From positions 26,662 through 90,661 of the forward strand of contig NZ_JACSZV010000026.1 of the NCBI RefSeq assembly GCF_014472415.1: a DNA stretch of 64,000 nucleotides, in the 5' to 3' direction. Under the pieces are notes generated by a model. That model was given only the letters and a program-made list of their open reading frames with translations. It was not told where the DNA came from and did not search any database. This DNA comes from Pseudomonas sp. N40(2020) (GTDB lineage: Bacteria > Pseudomonadota > Gammaproteobacteria > Pseudomonadales > Pseudomonadaceae). The translations under genes and the position numbers were made by a program. Positions 40,106 to 48,800 of this stretch are shown piece after piece (positions within the stretch are counted from its first letter, which is position 1; each line of letters opens with the position of its first letter).

Positions 40106-40366
40106 TCAAGCTGCCTGTTTTGCCGTGACGAAGGCCGCAAGGCTCGTCACGTTGGTGAAGTGGTTACGGGTGTCTTTGGCGTCGGCGTCGATCTTGATGC
40201 CGTACTTTTTCTGGATCGCCAGACCCAGTTCAAGCGCGTCGACCGAATCCAGGCCCAGGCCTTCGCCAAACAGCGTCTGGTCGTCGCCGATGTCGTCGAC
40301 GCTGATGTCTTCGAGACCTAGGGCGTCGATGATCAGCAGTTTGATATCACGGTGCAGATCGCTCAT
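40106..40366 (-). CDS. Acyl carrier protein (APE ACP 1)
   Basis: 86 residues, phosphopantetheine attachment Ser in GLGLDSVDALELGL. The ATG at 40366 overlaps the acyltransferase stop by 20 bases; the frame stays open upstream to 40441 but the extra residues lie inside the acyltransferase gene. The acidic N-terminal half (EDISVDDIGDDQTLFGE) is typical of ACPs that dock with ketosynthases. Confidence 0.93.
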   Translation of the reverse strand: MSDLHRDIKLLIIDALGLEDISVDDIGDDQTLFGEGLGLDSVDALELGLAIQKKYGIKIDADAKDTRNHFTNVTSLAAFVTAKQAA

Positions 40367-41156
40367 CTTCGGCGAGCTCCTTGATGAAGTAAGAGTGCAA
40401 ATAATCGTTGAGCTTGCGCGAAGCCTGCGGTGCCGGGCCAAGCGCTGCGAATGTCTGTGGATCTATATCGGCCCCGACGCGAAAACTGAAATGCACGCGA
40501 CGGCTGGGGATCCGATACCAGGGCTCGGCTTTGGTCAGCGTGGTCGGGCTGACCTTGATGATCACCGGGGTAAGAATTTTCGCACCGCGCAGGGCAATCG
40601 CCGCCGCGCCCCGATGAAAGGACGGTGCCTGCCCCGGTTGAGTGCGGGTGCCTTCGGGGAAAATGATCAGGGTCTGACCGTTTTGCAGGGACTCGGCGGC
40701 GGCATCGAGCATGTCCATGCTGCCGTCATTGCTGATGTATTCGGTGCTGCGCAGCGGGCCACGGGTGAAAGGGTTTTCCCACAGGCTTTTCTTCACCACG
40801 CAATTGGCCTGACGTACCAGGCCGATCAGGAACACCACGTCGATCAGCGACGGGTGATTGGCGATGATCATCTGCCCGGGACGGCCGAGACGTTCAGCGC
40901 CTTGAATGTCGTAAGTGAGCACGCCGGTGCGGGCCATGAACCGGACAAAAAACCAGAACAGCCGACTGACGGTCTGCCGCGCGCGTTGGCGGTGTTTCAG
41001 GGCATCGCCCGGCAGGCAGCCGAGCAGCGGAAACACCAGTATCCGCAGGCACAGCCCGCCCAGCCCGAATAGAGCGAAGCTTGCGGCGGTGGCCAGCAGG
41101 CGCCAGTAATAGGCGTCGCGGTGCTTTTCGGTCACGGTTTGCGTTGCCAGGTCCAT
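40347..41156 (-). CDS. PlsC-type 1-acyl-glycerol-phosphate acyltransferase of the APE operon
   Basis: 269-residue membrane protein. Acyltransferase motif I is NHPSLIDVVF (NHx4D) and motif III IIFPEGTRTQPG. A hydrophobic N-terminus (LLATAASFALFGLGGLCLRILVF) anchors it. The ATG at 41156 is chosen because residues from here match the family, and the frame upstream to 41342 lies within the previous gene, which it overlaps by 25 bases. It may make or remodel the lipid that carries the polyene. Confidence 0.88.
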   Translation of the reverse strand: MDLATQTVTEKHRDAYYWRLLATAASFALFGLGGLCLRILVFPLLGCLPGDALKHRQRARQTVSRLFWFFVRFMARTGVLTYDIQGAERLGRPGQMIIANHPSLIDVVFLIGLVRQANCVVKKSLWENPFTRGPLRSTEYISNDGSMDMLDAAAESLQNGQTLIIFPEGTRTQPGQAPSFHRGAAAIALRGAKILTPVIIKVSPTTLTKAEPWYRIPSRRVHFSFRVGADIDPQTFAALGPAPQASRKLNDYLHSYFIKELAEDERSAP

Positions 41157-41857
41157 ACACGATTTTTCCAGGCATGTTGGCAAAGGGTTTGCTGGCCGAG
41201 CAGGGTACGCAGCAGATTCAACGCGTGTGGCCAGTGCGCCTTGGACAGTGCTTCTGAGGTGCTGTTCAGGGTCAGCCGCCAGTCGGTACCCGGGGTGAGC
41301 AAGAGGCCTACCGCGTAAGGAAACGGCACGTCGTCTATCCACCGCGAATAGGCTTCGGGCGGTTGTTCTTCGGTGATCACCAACAGCACGGCCTGCGCGC
41401 CCTCATTGAGCAGGGCCGCGGCTTCGAGCATGCCGTGTTCCAGACCGTCACCCGCGGCGGCGAGGGCAGTCATTTCGCTGGTTTCGCCACGCATAATCGA
41501 CCACAGACCGATGATCGCGTTGTGCACCGACAGGCTGAACTGGGTCGGCGACAGCGGTTCGTCCTTGGCCAGATCACTGAGAATCTCGTAAGTACGCGGA
41601 GTTTCGCCGTGTCGCGAGACAAACACCAATGGCAGGTTGTCCCGTCCGTCGGCCAATGGCCAGCCGACACTGAAGGCCATTCGCGCCAACCGACTGAGAC
41701 GGCGGCGCTGCATGGCCGGCAAAAACGACACATCGGGCGCGGCATCGCTGCTCTGGAGCACGACCGGTTGTCGGCTCCAGGCCTGCCAGGCGTCCACGCT
41801 ATCGAGCCCCGGGGCCCATGCGCGCCATTGGGCGATGTTGAAGTTGATCACGGACAT
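41132..41857 (-). CDS. Half-length ketosynthase-like protein lacking the active-site cysteine (PF13723 type)
   Basis: 241-residue protein corresponding to the N-terminal half of a ketosynthase. FSLSVHNAIIGLWSI and TALAAAGDGLEHGMLEAA (about 129-147) align with the nucleophile elbow, where the Cys is replaced by Ala/Gly, so it cannot condense by itself. It has no C-terminal HGT or GH motifs. Proteins of this type are annotated as KS chain-length factors and open many APE clusters. First gene of the operon; the promoter and dyad lie 90-150 bases upstream. Confidence 0.85.
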   Translation of the reverse strand: MSVINFNIAQWRAWAPGLDSVDAWQAWSRQPVVLQSSDAAPDVSFLPAMQRRRLSRLARMAFSVGWPLADGRDNLPLVFVSRHGETPRTYEILSDLAKDEPLSPTQFSLSVHNAIIGLWSIMRGETSEMTALAAAGDGLEHGMLEAAALLNEGAQAVLLVITEEQPPEAYSRWIDDVPFPYAVGLLLTPGTDWRLTLNSTSEALSKAHWPHALNLLRTLLGQQTLCQHAWKNRVWTWQRKP

Positions 41858-41945
41858 TCATCCCGCCCCTGCGGGCATTTGTTGACGCGTTGAGTCGCCA
41901 AAACCGCAGCAGGCTTGACGTGGCGCTAGGCACCGGGTGGCGCGC

Positions 41946-41974
41946 ATTATCCCGGTGCGACGAGTGTGTAGCAA
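41946..41974 (-). promoter_or_regulatory. Predicted sigma70 promoter of the APE operon
   Basis: Read on the minus strand: -35 TTGCTA (41969-41974), 17-base spacer, -10 GATAAT (41946-41951). Initiation would be near 41940, about 80 bases before the first start codon at 41857. The 41858-42213 gap otherwise holds only the dyad at 41980 and unassigned sequence. Confidence 0.65.
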
Positions 41975-41979
41975 ATGCT

Positions 41980-42007
41980 GGTTACATTTTGCGCAACGAA
42001 ATGTACC
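41980..42007. promoter_or_regulatory. Dyad directly upstream of the APE promoter
   Basis: GGTTACATTT and AAATGTACC form an almost perfect inverted repeat with a 9-base centre, placed about five bases upstream of the -35 box. The position fits an activator binding site. No regulator gene is inside the cluster. Confidence 0.5.
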
Positions 42008-42213
42008 GAATGGTTCGCTGAAAAACTGTCAATTGGCCATTATCCAGATTGGCAGAGGCTTGTCTGTCGGGCATCTCGGCAATTGATGGCGGTTTTTAGT
42101 CGGTCTGCACGCGGATATTTGCACCTGACCTTGTAGTCCACCGCTGTGAAGGTAGCGAAGCGAGGCCGCGCGCATCTACACTCGATCATTCTTTGATACA
42201 CGGAGGTTTGGTC

Positions 42214-42984
42214 ATGCGGCGCGTGGTGTTCAATCAGAAAGGTGGCGTGGGCAAATCCAGCATTGCCTGCAATCTGGCGGCGGTCAGCGCGAGCGAGGGG
42301 TATCGCACGCTGTTAGTGGATCTCGATGCCCAGGCCAACTCCACTCAGTATCTGACCGGGCTTACCGGCGACGACATCCCGATGGGCATTGCCGACTTCT
42401 TCAAGCAGACCCTGTCTTCCGGACCTTTTTCGAAAAAGAACCAGGCCGATATCTACGAAACCCCGTTCGACAACCTGCACATCATCACCGCCACGGCCGA
42501 GCTGGCCGACCTGCAGCCCAAGCTTGAGGCCAAGCACAAGATCAACAAGCTGCGTAAGTTGCTAGATGAGCTATCGGAAGATTACGACCGGATCTACCTC
42601 GATACGCCTCCAGCGCTGAATTTCTACGCGGTATCGGCGCTGATTGCTGCTGATCGCGTGTTGATTCCTTTCGATTGCGACAGTTTCTCGCGCCAAGCCT
42701 TGTATGGCTTGCTGGCGGAAATCGAAGAATTGAAGGAAGACCACAACGAAGGGCTGGAAGTCGAAGGCATCGTGGTGAACCAGTTCCAGGCCCGGGCAAG
42801 CCTGCCGCAGCAGATTCTCGATGAGTTGATCGCCGAAGGTCTGCCGGTGTTGCCGGTGTATCTGACCAGTTCAGTGCGGATGCGCGAGTCGCATCAGGCC
42901 AATACGCCGCTGATCCACCTCGATCCGCGGCACAAGCTGACCCAGCAATTTGTCGAACTGCACAATCTGCTCGAAGATGCCTGA
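42214..42984 (+). CDS. Orphan ParA-family ATPase
   Basis: 256-residue MinD/ParA ATPase starting MRRVVFNQKGGVGKSS, i.e. the deviant Walker A KGGVGKS with the signature Lys. Walker A' DLDAQANSTQYL and Walker B YLDTPPAL follow. GGAGG lies seven bases before the ATG; in-frame TTG codons upstream are less likely. No parB, plasmid rep or chemotaxis gene is adjacent, so this is not a typical segregation pair. It is divergent from the APE operon and convergent with trxC. Cargo is unknown. Confidence 0.85.
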   Translation: MRRVVFNQKGGVGKSSIACNLAAVSASEGYRTLLVDLDAQANSTQYLTGLTGDDIPMGIADFFKQTLSSGPFSKKNQADIYETPFDNLHIITATAELADLQPKLEAKHKINKLRKLLDELSEDYDRIYLDTPPALNFYAVSALIAADRVLIPFDCDSFSRQALYGLLAEIEELKEDHNEGLEVEGIVVNQFQARASLPQQILDELIAEGLPVLPVYLTSSVRMRESHQANTPLIHLDPRHKLTQQFVELHNLLEDA

Positions 42985-42992
42985 AAACCAAT

Positions 42993-43018
42993 GTGGGAGC
43001 TAGCAGGCTAGCTCCCAC
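42993..43018. terminator. 12-bp perfect hairpin between convergent parA-like gene and trxC
   Basis: GTGGGAGCTAGC/GCTAGCTCCCAC with a 2-base loop, eight bases after the ParA-like stop. No strong T-run; it may be a minimal REP arm pair working as a bidirectional terminator. Confidence 0.6.
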
Positions 43019-43035
43019 AGGGGATGCGCGGGGTA

Positions 43036-43470
43036 TCAGATCCCCTGGCTACGCAGCCAGCTCATCAACTGCGGCAACGGAAACGCGCCACTCTGCCGTG
43101 CCACTTCCCGGCCGTTCTTGAACAGAATCAGGCTCGGAATCGAACGAATCCCCAACTGCGCCGACAACTGCTGATTGGCTTCGCTATCGAGCTTGGCCAA
43201 CCGGCACTTGCCCGCCAATTGTGCCGCCGCCTGCTCAAACACCGGTGCAAACGACTTGCACGGCCCGCACCAGTCCGCCCACACGTCCACCAATAGCGGC
43301 AGATCGCCCTTGATCTGGCTGGCGTAATCGCCTTGCTTGAGTTCGAACGGTTTGCTTGACAGAACCGCAGATTTGCAGCGCCCGCACTTCGGCTGGTCCG
43401 CGAGGCGCTCGGCGGGGATGCGGTTGAGGCCGTTGCAGGATGGGCAGGGGATTAGCAGTGGGTTGGTCAT
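43036..43470 (-). CDS. trxC: Thioredoxin 2
   Basis: 144-residue thioredoxin of the TrxC type. An N-terminal zinc ribbon is formed by CPSCN and CGRC (Cys about 9, 12, 29, 32), followed by the thioredoxin domain with active site WADWCGPCKSF. TrxC reduces disulfides and zinc release makes it redox responsive. Length matches the family. It is convergent with the ParA-like gene. Confidence 0.95.
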   Translation of the reverse strand: MTNPLLIPCPSCNGLNRIPAERLADQPKCGRCKSAVLSSKPFELKQGDYASQIKGDLPLLVDVWADWCGPCKSFAPVFEQAAAQLAGKCRLAKLDSEANQQLSAQLGIRSIPSLILFKNGREVARQSGAFPLPQLMSWLRSQGI

Positions 43471-43597
43471 AAGCGAGATCCAAGGGAGAGCTGATAACAG
43501 CTAGTTGGAGACGTTTGCTCATATTTCAATCGTGCACCTCTTCGCGTTATGCCTAGGCTGAGGACGAAGCAGGCGAGTCCGTTGGTCTGCCTTCCAG

Positions 43598-43614
43598 TAT
43601 CGCAACTTGCGATA
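43598..43614. promoter_or_regulatory. 17-bp palindrome upstream of higBA, likely antitoxin operator
   Basis: TATCGCAA-C-TTGCGATA is a perfect inverted repeat 50 bases upstream of the toxin start, and a half-site GCGATA recurs near 43649. Toxin-antitoxin operons of this type are autorepressed by the antitoxin, so this is its probable site. Confidence 0.6.
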
Positions 43615-43664
43615 TTTTTGGTTTGTGATTAACTCCCCATAGCAGAATGCGATAAGGATGTTGC

Positions 43665-43961
43665 ATGCATGTCATCACTGACAAACGAATACGAGAAGCA
43701 AAGGAAAAATGGCCTAATGCGGCCAATGCGCTGGATCATTGGCTTGAAGTGGCCAAAGGGGGCAAACCTACGGACTTTGCCGCCATGAAGGCGCTGTTTC
43801 CCGCCATCGATAAGGTGGTTGAATTTCATGTTTTCGATATTGGTGGGAATAAGCTGAGGCTGATTGCCTACGTCAGATATCGACCTCAAAAACTTTACAT
43901 CAAGCACGTGTTGGATCACCGCGAGTACGACCGCGGCAAATGGAAGGAGGGAAGGGCATGA
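43665..43961 (+). CDS. higB: HigB-type mRNA interferase toxin
   Basis: 98-residue toxin of the HigB_toxin (PF09907) family. Typical segments are WPNAANALDHWLEVAK, VVEFHVFDIGGNKLRLIAYVRY and LYIKHVLDHREYDRGKWKE, the last carrying the His/Arg/Lys residues used for RNA cleavage in RelE-like folds. AAGGA lies six bases before the ATG. The 3' end overlaps the antitoxin start (ATGA), giving the HigBA toxin-first order. Predicted to cleave mRNA at ribosomes when the antitoxin is lost. Confidence 0.9.
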   Translation: MHVITDKRIREAKEKWPNAANALDHWLEVAKGGKPTDFAAMKALFPAIDKVVEFHVFDIGGNKLRLIAYVRYRPQKLYIKHVLDHREYDRGKWKEGRA

Positions 43962-44359
43962 GTGTTCTGATCAAAAAAGCCGCCGAGCACTGGGAATTCG
44001 TGTCGCCATTACTGCGCAAGCCGAAAAGCGAAGACGATTACGACATGCTGGTACAGGCGCTTGACGAGTTGCTCGAGATGACTGGTGATGACGAGTCCAA
44101 TCCGTTGATGAGTTTGGTGGACATAATCGGCGACTGGATCGAAGAATGGGATCGCACGCATCACCCAGCGCCAAAACCACCCGGTTTTGAGGTCTTGGGA
44201 TATCTGATGCGTGAACATGGTTTGACCCAGAGCGATTTGCCCGGTGTCGGTACTCAGTCGGTCGTATCGGAAATCCTGAGCGGCAAGAGGCAGCTGAACT
44301 TGAGACAGGTCCGCTGGTTGTCCGAGTATTTCAAGCTGCCCGTAGATGTATTTATCTAA
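43958..44359 (+). CDS. higA: HigA-type antitoxin with helix-turn-helix
   Basis: 133 residues. The N-terminal half (about 1-75) is acidic and helical, the likely toxin-binding part. A C-terminal XRE-like helix-turn-helix covers about 80-130 (LGYLMREHGLTQSDLPGVG, SVVSEILSGKRQLNLRQVRWLSEYF). The ATG at 43958 overlaps the toxin stop; an earlier in-frame start at 43940 lies inside the toxin gene. It should neutralise HigB and repress the operon through the palindrome at 43598. Confidence 0.9.
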   Translation: MSVLIKKAAEHWEFVSPLLRKPKSEDDYDMLVQALDELLEMTGDDESNPLMSLVDIIGDWIEEWDRTHHPAPKPPGFEVLGYLMREHGLTQSDLPGVGTQSVVSEILSGKRQLNLRQVRWLSEYFKLPVDVFI

Positions 44360-44365
44360 GCCTAC

Positions 44366-45829
44366 TCAAGACGAACAACTGATTTCCAAATGCTTGCCCC
44401 ACTCCGGCGGACGCTCGGCGTAGCTCTCCATCCCCGGCTGCTCCTCGAACGGCTTGCTCAGCACCGCATGCAGCCGGCGCACCTCTGAGTAATCCCCTTG
44501 TTCGGCGGCATCGATCGCTCTCTGCGCCAGATAATTACGCAGGATGTACAGCGGATTCACCGCGTGCATCCGCGCGCGGCGCTGTTCCTGATCGAGCGCG
44601 CCATCGCGCGTAACACGGGCGACGTAACGTTCGCCCCAGGCATCGAAGCCTTTGATATCGACGAAGTCGTCACGCAATTGAGCAACGGCCAGTTCTGCGG
44701 ATTGATCACCGAGCCGGCGGAAGAACAGCGTGTAATCAACGCCGCTGTTCTGCATCAGTTGCAGCAGGTTTTCCAGCAGCAATTGATCGTCATCTTCAGG
44801 CATGGTGAAGCCGAGGCGACGGCGCATCAGGTCGAGGTAATGCGCCTGAAACAGCGGCAAATACAGACCCAGCGTTTCGCGCAACGCTTCGACGCTGATG
44901 AACGGCGTCAACGCTTGAGCAAGTGCGCTGAGGTTCCATTGGCCGATGGGTACCTGATTGCTGAACGAGTAGCGGCCCTGATCATCGGAGTGGTTGCAGA
45001 TGAAGTTGGCGTCGAAGTCGTCAAGGAAGGCGAACGGGCCGAAGTCGAAAGTGATGCCCAGGATCGACATGTTGTCGGTGTTCATCACGCCGTGGCAGAA
45101 GCCGTAGGCCTGCCATTTGGCGATCAGTTCGGCGTTGCGTTCGACGATCTCGCGGAACATCGCCAGATACGGCTCAGGCTGTTCCAGGCATTCCGGGAAG
45201 TGCATCGCCAGCACATGCTCACCGAGCTGCTTCTGCTGCTCGGGACGCTTGGTGTAGTAGAAATATTCGAAGTGGCCGAAGCGGATATGGCTCGGCGCCA
45301 GACGCAGCACCATCGCCGCGCGTTCCTGCTTTTCGCGCCAGACCGGGGTGTCGGAGCCGATCACACAGGCTGCGCGTGAGGACGGAATGTTCAGCGCATT
45401 CAGGGCTTCGGAAGCCAGGAATTCACGTATCGACGAACGCAGCACCGCGCGGCCATCGCCCATACGCGAAAAGGGTGTTTGCCCGGCGCCCTTGAGGTGC
45501 AGATCCCAGTGTTCGCCGGCTTCGTTGTAGACCTCGCCCAACAGCAAGCCGCGACCATCGCCCAATTGCGGGGTGTAGCCGCCGAACTGATGCCCGGAAT
45601 AGACCATCGCCCGTGGCTCGGCATCGGCCCATAGTTTGTGGCCGCCGAACAATTCAGCAAATTCCTGGGTTTCAGCTGTCGTCGGGTCGAGGTCGAGTAG
45701 GGCCATGGCCGCAGGGCTCGACACCACCAGACGCGGGTTGTCGATCGGCTCGGGCAGCACGTGGGCGGAGAACGCGTCGCCCAGGCGGGCGAAGCGATTG
45801 TCGAAGGTCAGTTCGTCGAGGGCTTTCAA
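44366..45829 (-). CDS. selO: Protein adenylyltransferase SelO (YdiU)
   Basis: 487-residue pseudokinase-fold AMPylase that transfers AMP to Ser/Thr/Tyr of target proteins in redox stress. Characteristic segments are YSGHQFGGYTPQLGDGRGLLLGEV, LKGAGQTPFSRMGDGRAVLRSS and MNTDNMSILGITFDFGPFAFLDDFD. The chain ends in Cys-Ser-Ser; in bacterial SelO this penultimate Cys forms a regulatory disulfide and is selenocysteine in animals. Full length. It follows mscK in the same direction after a 48-base gap containing a hairpin. Confidence 0.95.
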   Translation of the reverse strand: MKALDELTFDNRFARLGDAFSAHVLPEPIDNPRLVVSSPAAMALLDLDPTTAETQEFAELFGGHKLWADAEPRAMVYSGHQFGGYTPQLGDGRGLLLGEVYNEAGEHWDLHLKGAGQTPFSRMGDGRAVLRSSIREFLASEALNALNIPSSRAACVIGSDTPVWREKQERAAMVLRLAPSHIRFGHFEYFYYTKRPEQQKQLGEHVLAMHFPECLEQPEPYLAMFREIVERNAELIAKWQAYGFCHGVMNTDNMSILGITFDFGPFAFLDDFDANFICNHSDDQGRYSFSNQVPIGQWNLSALAQALTPFISVEALRETLGLYLPLFQAHYLDLMRRRLGFTMPEDDDQLLLENLLQLMQNSGVDYTLFFRRLGDQSAELAVAQLRDDFVDIKGFDAWGERYVARVTRDGALDQEQRRARMHAVNPLYILRNYLAQRAIDAAEQGDYSEVRRLHAVLSKPFEEQPGMESYAERPPEWGKHLEISCSS

Positions 45830-45838
45830 GGGCCGGCT

Positions 45839-45866
45839 CCAGCAGAATGTCCGAGCATTCTGCTGG
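45839..45866. terminator. Hairpin between mscK and selO
   Basis: Perfect 11-bp stem CCAGCAGAATG/CATTCTGCTGG with a 6-base loop, in the 48-base gap. Without a T-run it may reduce read-through into selO rather than stop it. Confidence 0.5.
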
Positions 45867-45877
45867 GATTAGACCGG

Positions 45878-48800
45878 TTAGTCGAGTTTGGCCGGCGGCG
45901 GCTCTTGCAGCGGTTTCTGCTCGTCGGGCACCGCGACGATGGTTTTGGTTTCCGGCTCGATTGGCACCATCTTGTATTCCTGACCGTGGAGGTTCTTCAG
46001 GTAAACCTCCATCTGCCGGAACGAGATGTTGATTTGCTGTTTCTTGAACTCGCGGTTGATGAAGCGGTTGACCTCATCGAGCACCGGGTTGCGGTCACCC
46101 AGGTCACGCACGTGCATGCGCAGTTCGTGGTCGAGGGTGCTTTCGCCGAAGTTGAGGAAGTACACGTGCGGCTCGGGTTCCTTGAGCACGCGCGGATTTT
46201 CCCGGGCAGCCTTGAGCAGCAGTTCTTTCACCAGATCCAGATCGGAACCGTAATCGACACCAAGCTTGAGCGTGACTCGGGTGATGGTATCCGTCAGCGA
46301 CCAGTTGATCAGTTGCCCGGTGATGAACGTCTTGTTCGGGACAATGATGTCCTTGCGGTCGAAGTCGGTGATGGTCGTGGCACGAATGCGGATCTTGCTC
46401 ACCGTGCCCGACAGGTTGCCGATGGTGATGGTGTCGCCGATCCGCACCGGGCGTTCGAACAGAATCATGATGCCGGAGATGAAGTTCGCAAAGATCTCCT
46501 GCATGCCGAAACCGAGGCCGACCGACAGCGCCGCCACCAGCCATTGCAACTTGTCCCAACTCACGCCGAGGGTCGACAGGGTCGAGACAAAACCGACGCC
46601 GGCGATCACATACGACAGCAGCGTCGTCGTCGCGTAGGCACTGCCTTGGGCCAGATTGAGTTTTGACAGCACGAACACTTCAAGCAGGCCCGGCAAGTTG
46701 CGCGCCAGAGCGAAGGTGATGCCGATGATGATCAGCGCACCCAGCATGTCGCCGATACTGATCGGCACCATGCTCATGTTGGCGCCGGTGCCGCTGGTGT
46801 ATTCGTAGAGGGTGATGTTGTCGAGGTACGAGAACACCGAAATCAGGTCCGACCAGACCCAGTACAGCGCCGCGATAAAGCCGCCGAGCAGGGCCAGACG
46901 AATCAGGCGTAGAGACTGCTCGTTGACCTTTTCGATATCCAGGGTCGGCTCTTCGATCACCGCTTCGCCGTCGCCGGCCTCTTTCGCCGCTTGGCGTTTG
47001 GCCAAGGCGCGCTGATAGGCGAGACGTCGCGCCGCGACACTCAGACCACGGACGAAAGTGGCTTCGATCACCAACCAGAACATCAGCAAATAGAGGGTAT
47101 TGATCAAGCGGTCGCTGAGTTTCAGCGCGGTGTAGTAGTAGCCGAAGCACACCGCGACGAACAGGGCGATTGGCAGCAGGGTGAACATCACCCCGACAGC
47201 CTTGCGGAACAGCGAGGCGTTTTCGTGGGCCGGGCTGCTGATCAGCAAGCGACTGAGCAACCACGCCATCAACGCGTAGCAGGTCAGCACCACCGGCATG
47301 CCAAGCACATCGTCGGCGAGCGCCGCCGGTTGCAACTCGGCGACGGCCACCACGGCGACCAGCGCCATGACCACCAGCCCGAGTCGGCGTACCCAGCCTT
47401 GAAGGAATTCGACCTGGGGTTTTTCCCAGCGGAAATGCAACTCAGCCACGCCGCCCGGCGCGAGAATCCGGTAGGCGGTGTAGAACACCAGCCACGCCTG
47501 GCCCATTTGCAGCAGTGCCGCGCCCATGTTGGCGTTCTGGCCGCGGGCATCGATCTGCAAGGCCAGACCGCACAGTCCCAGACCAAGCGCCACTGGCATC
47601 GCCAGCAGAATGTTGATCAGAATCGCCTGCGGGGTGTGCCACTGACTGTCGCGTTTGAAATGGCCGATGTCCTGGTGAACCTTGTTCAGCCGACCGTAGA
47701 GACTTTTGCGCCGCCACAGCAGTGCGCCGATCAGCAACGCCAGCGGCAGGAACAGTAAGGGGCGCTGGGTCAGACCGTCGGTCAGTTCGCTCAGGCTGGA
47801 TGCCCATGGCAGCGTGTCGACCTGACGTTTCAGCCGCTCCGGCACGCCACGCATCCACTCCAGGTCCAGCGGCTTGTTGCTGGGAATCCAGAACATTTGC
47901 TCATCGAGGGTCGCGCGCAGGCTCTGGGCCGTGCTCAGCAGTTGCTTCTGGTTGAGTTGCAGAGTGATCGATTCATTGAGCATCGCACTCAGTTCGCGGT
48001 TCAGACGCTCCAGCAGGTCGACGCGAGTGTTGGCCAGATCCAGCAGGCTTTTGCGCAACTGCGGGGTGACGAGCTCTGGCGACTGGGTGGCCAGCAGATT
48101 GTCGACATAGGCCGCCGGATTGCTCAGCAGTTCACGCTGCTGGCTGACATCAAACTGATACAGGCGAATGTCGGCGATTTGATCGGCCAGATCACGGTCT
48201 ACCTTGAGCCGTGGCAAGGCCTGCTTCTGTTTGTAGAGAATCTTCGACAGCAACAGGCTGCCCTTGAGCACGTTGATCTGCTCGTCGAGGGCCGAATCGC
48301 TCTGGGTCAGGGCGTCGAGTTGCTGTTTGGTTTGCAGGTTTTGCTGGGTGACTTCGTTGAGGCGGTCGGTGCTTTTGAGCAGGTAGTCCGAGAGCTTGAG
48401 GTTGGCTGCGCTTTCTGTGGCAAGCAGGCTGCTGCTGCCGGCCTTTTGCGCCTCGATTGACTGTTGCGTGACGGTTTCCTGAGATTGCGCCAGACGCTTC
48501 TGGTTGATCAGGGTTTGCAGTTCCTGAATCTCGCGGTCGAGGCGGTCGGACTTCTCCGAGAGCAAGTCATGTTGAGCGTTGCCCAGGTCTTGCAACTGGC
48601 TGTTACCGGCCAGTTCCTGACGGCGCAGCGGGATCAGCGCATTCAGTGCCGCCAGCTCGGCGTTCAACTGGTCGCGTTGCTCGTTGCTGACAGTCTTGCC
48701 GGCGTCTTTGCCGGACTTGAGGATGTTGTTTATCTGCTGGATGCGCGTCTGGCTGGCGGAAATTTCTGCCTGGGCGCGTTCGGGGCGGGTCTGGGCTGTG

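Noticed and set aside
23775..41857. Recent horizontal transfer of the APE operon
   Set aside because: Base composition and codon choice look like the neighbouring core genes, and no integrase, tRNA border or attachment repeat flanks it.
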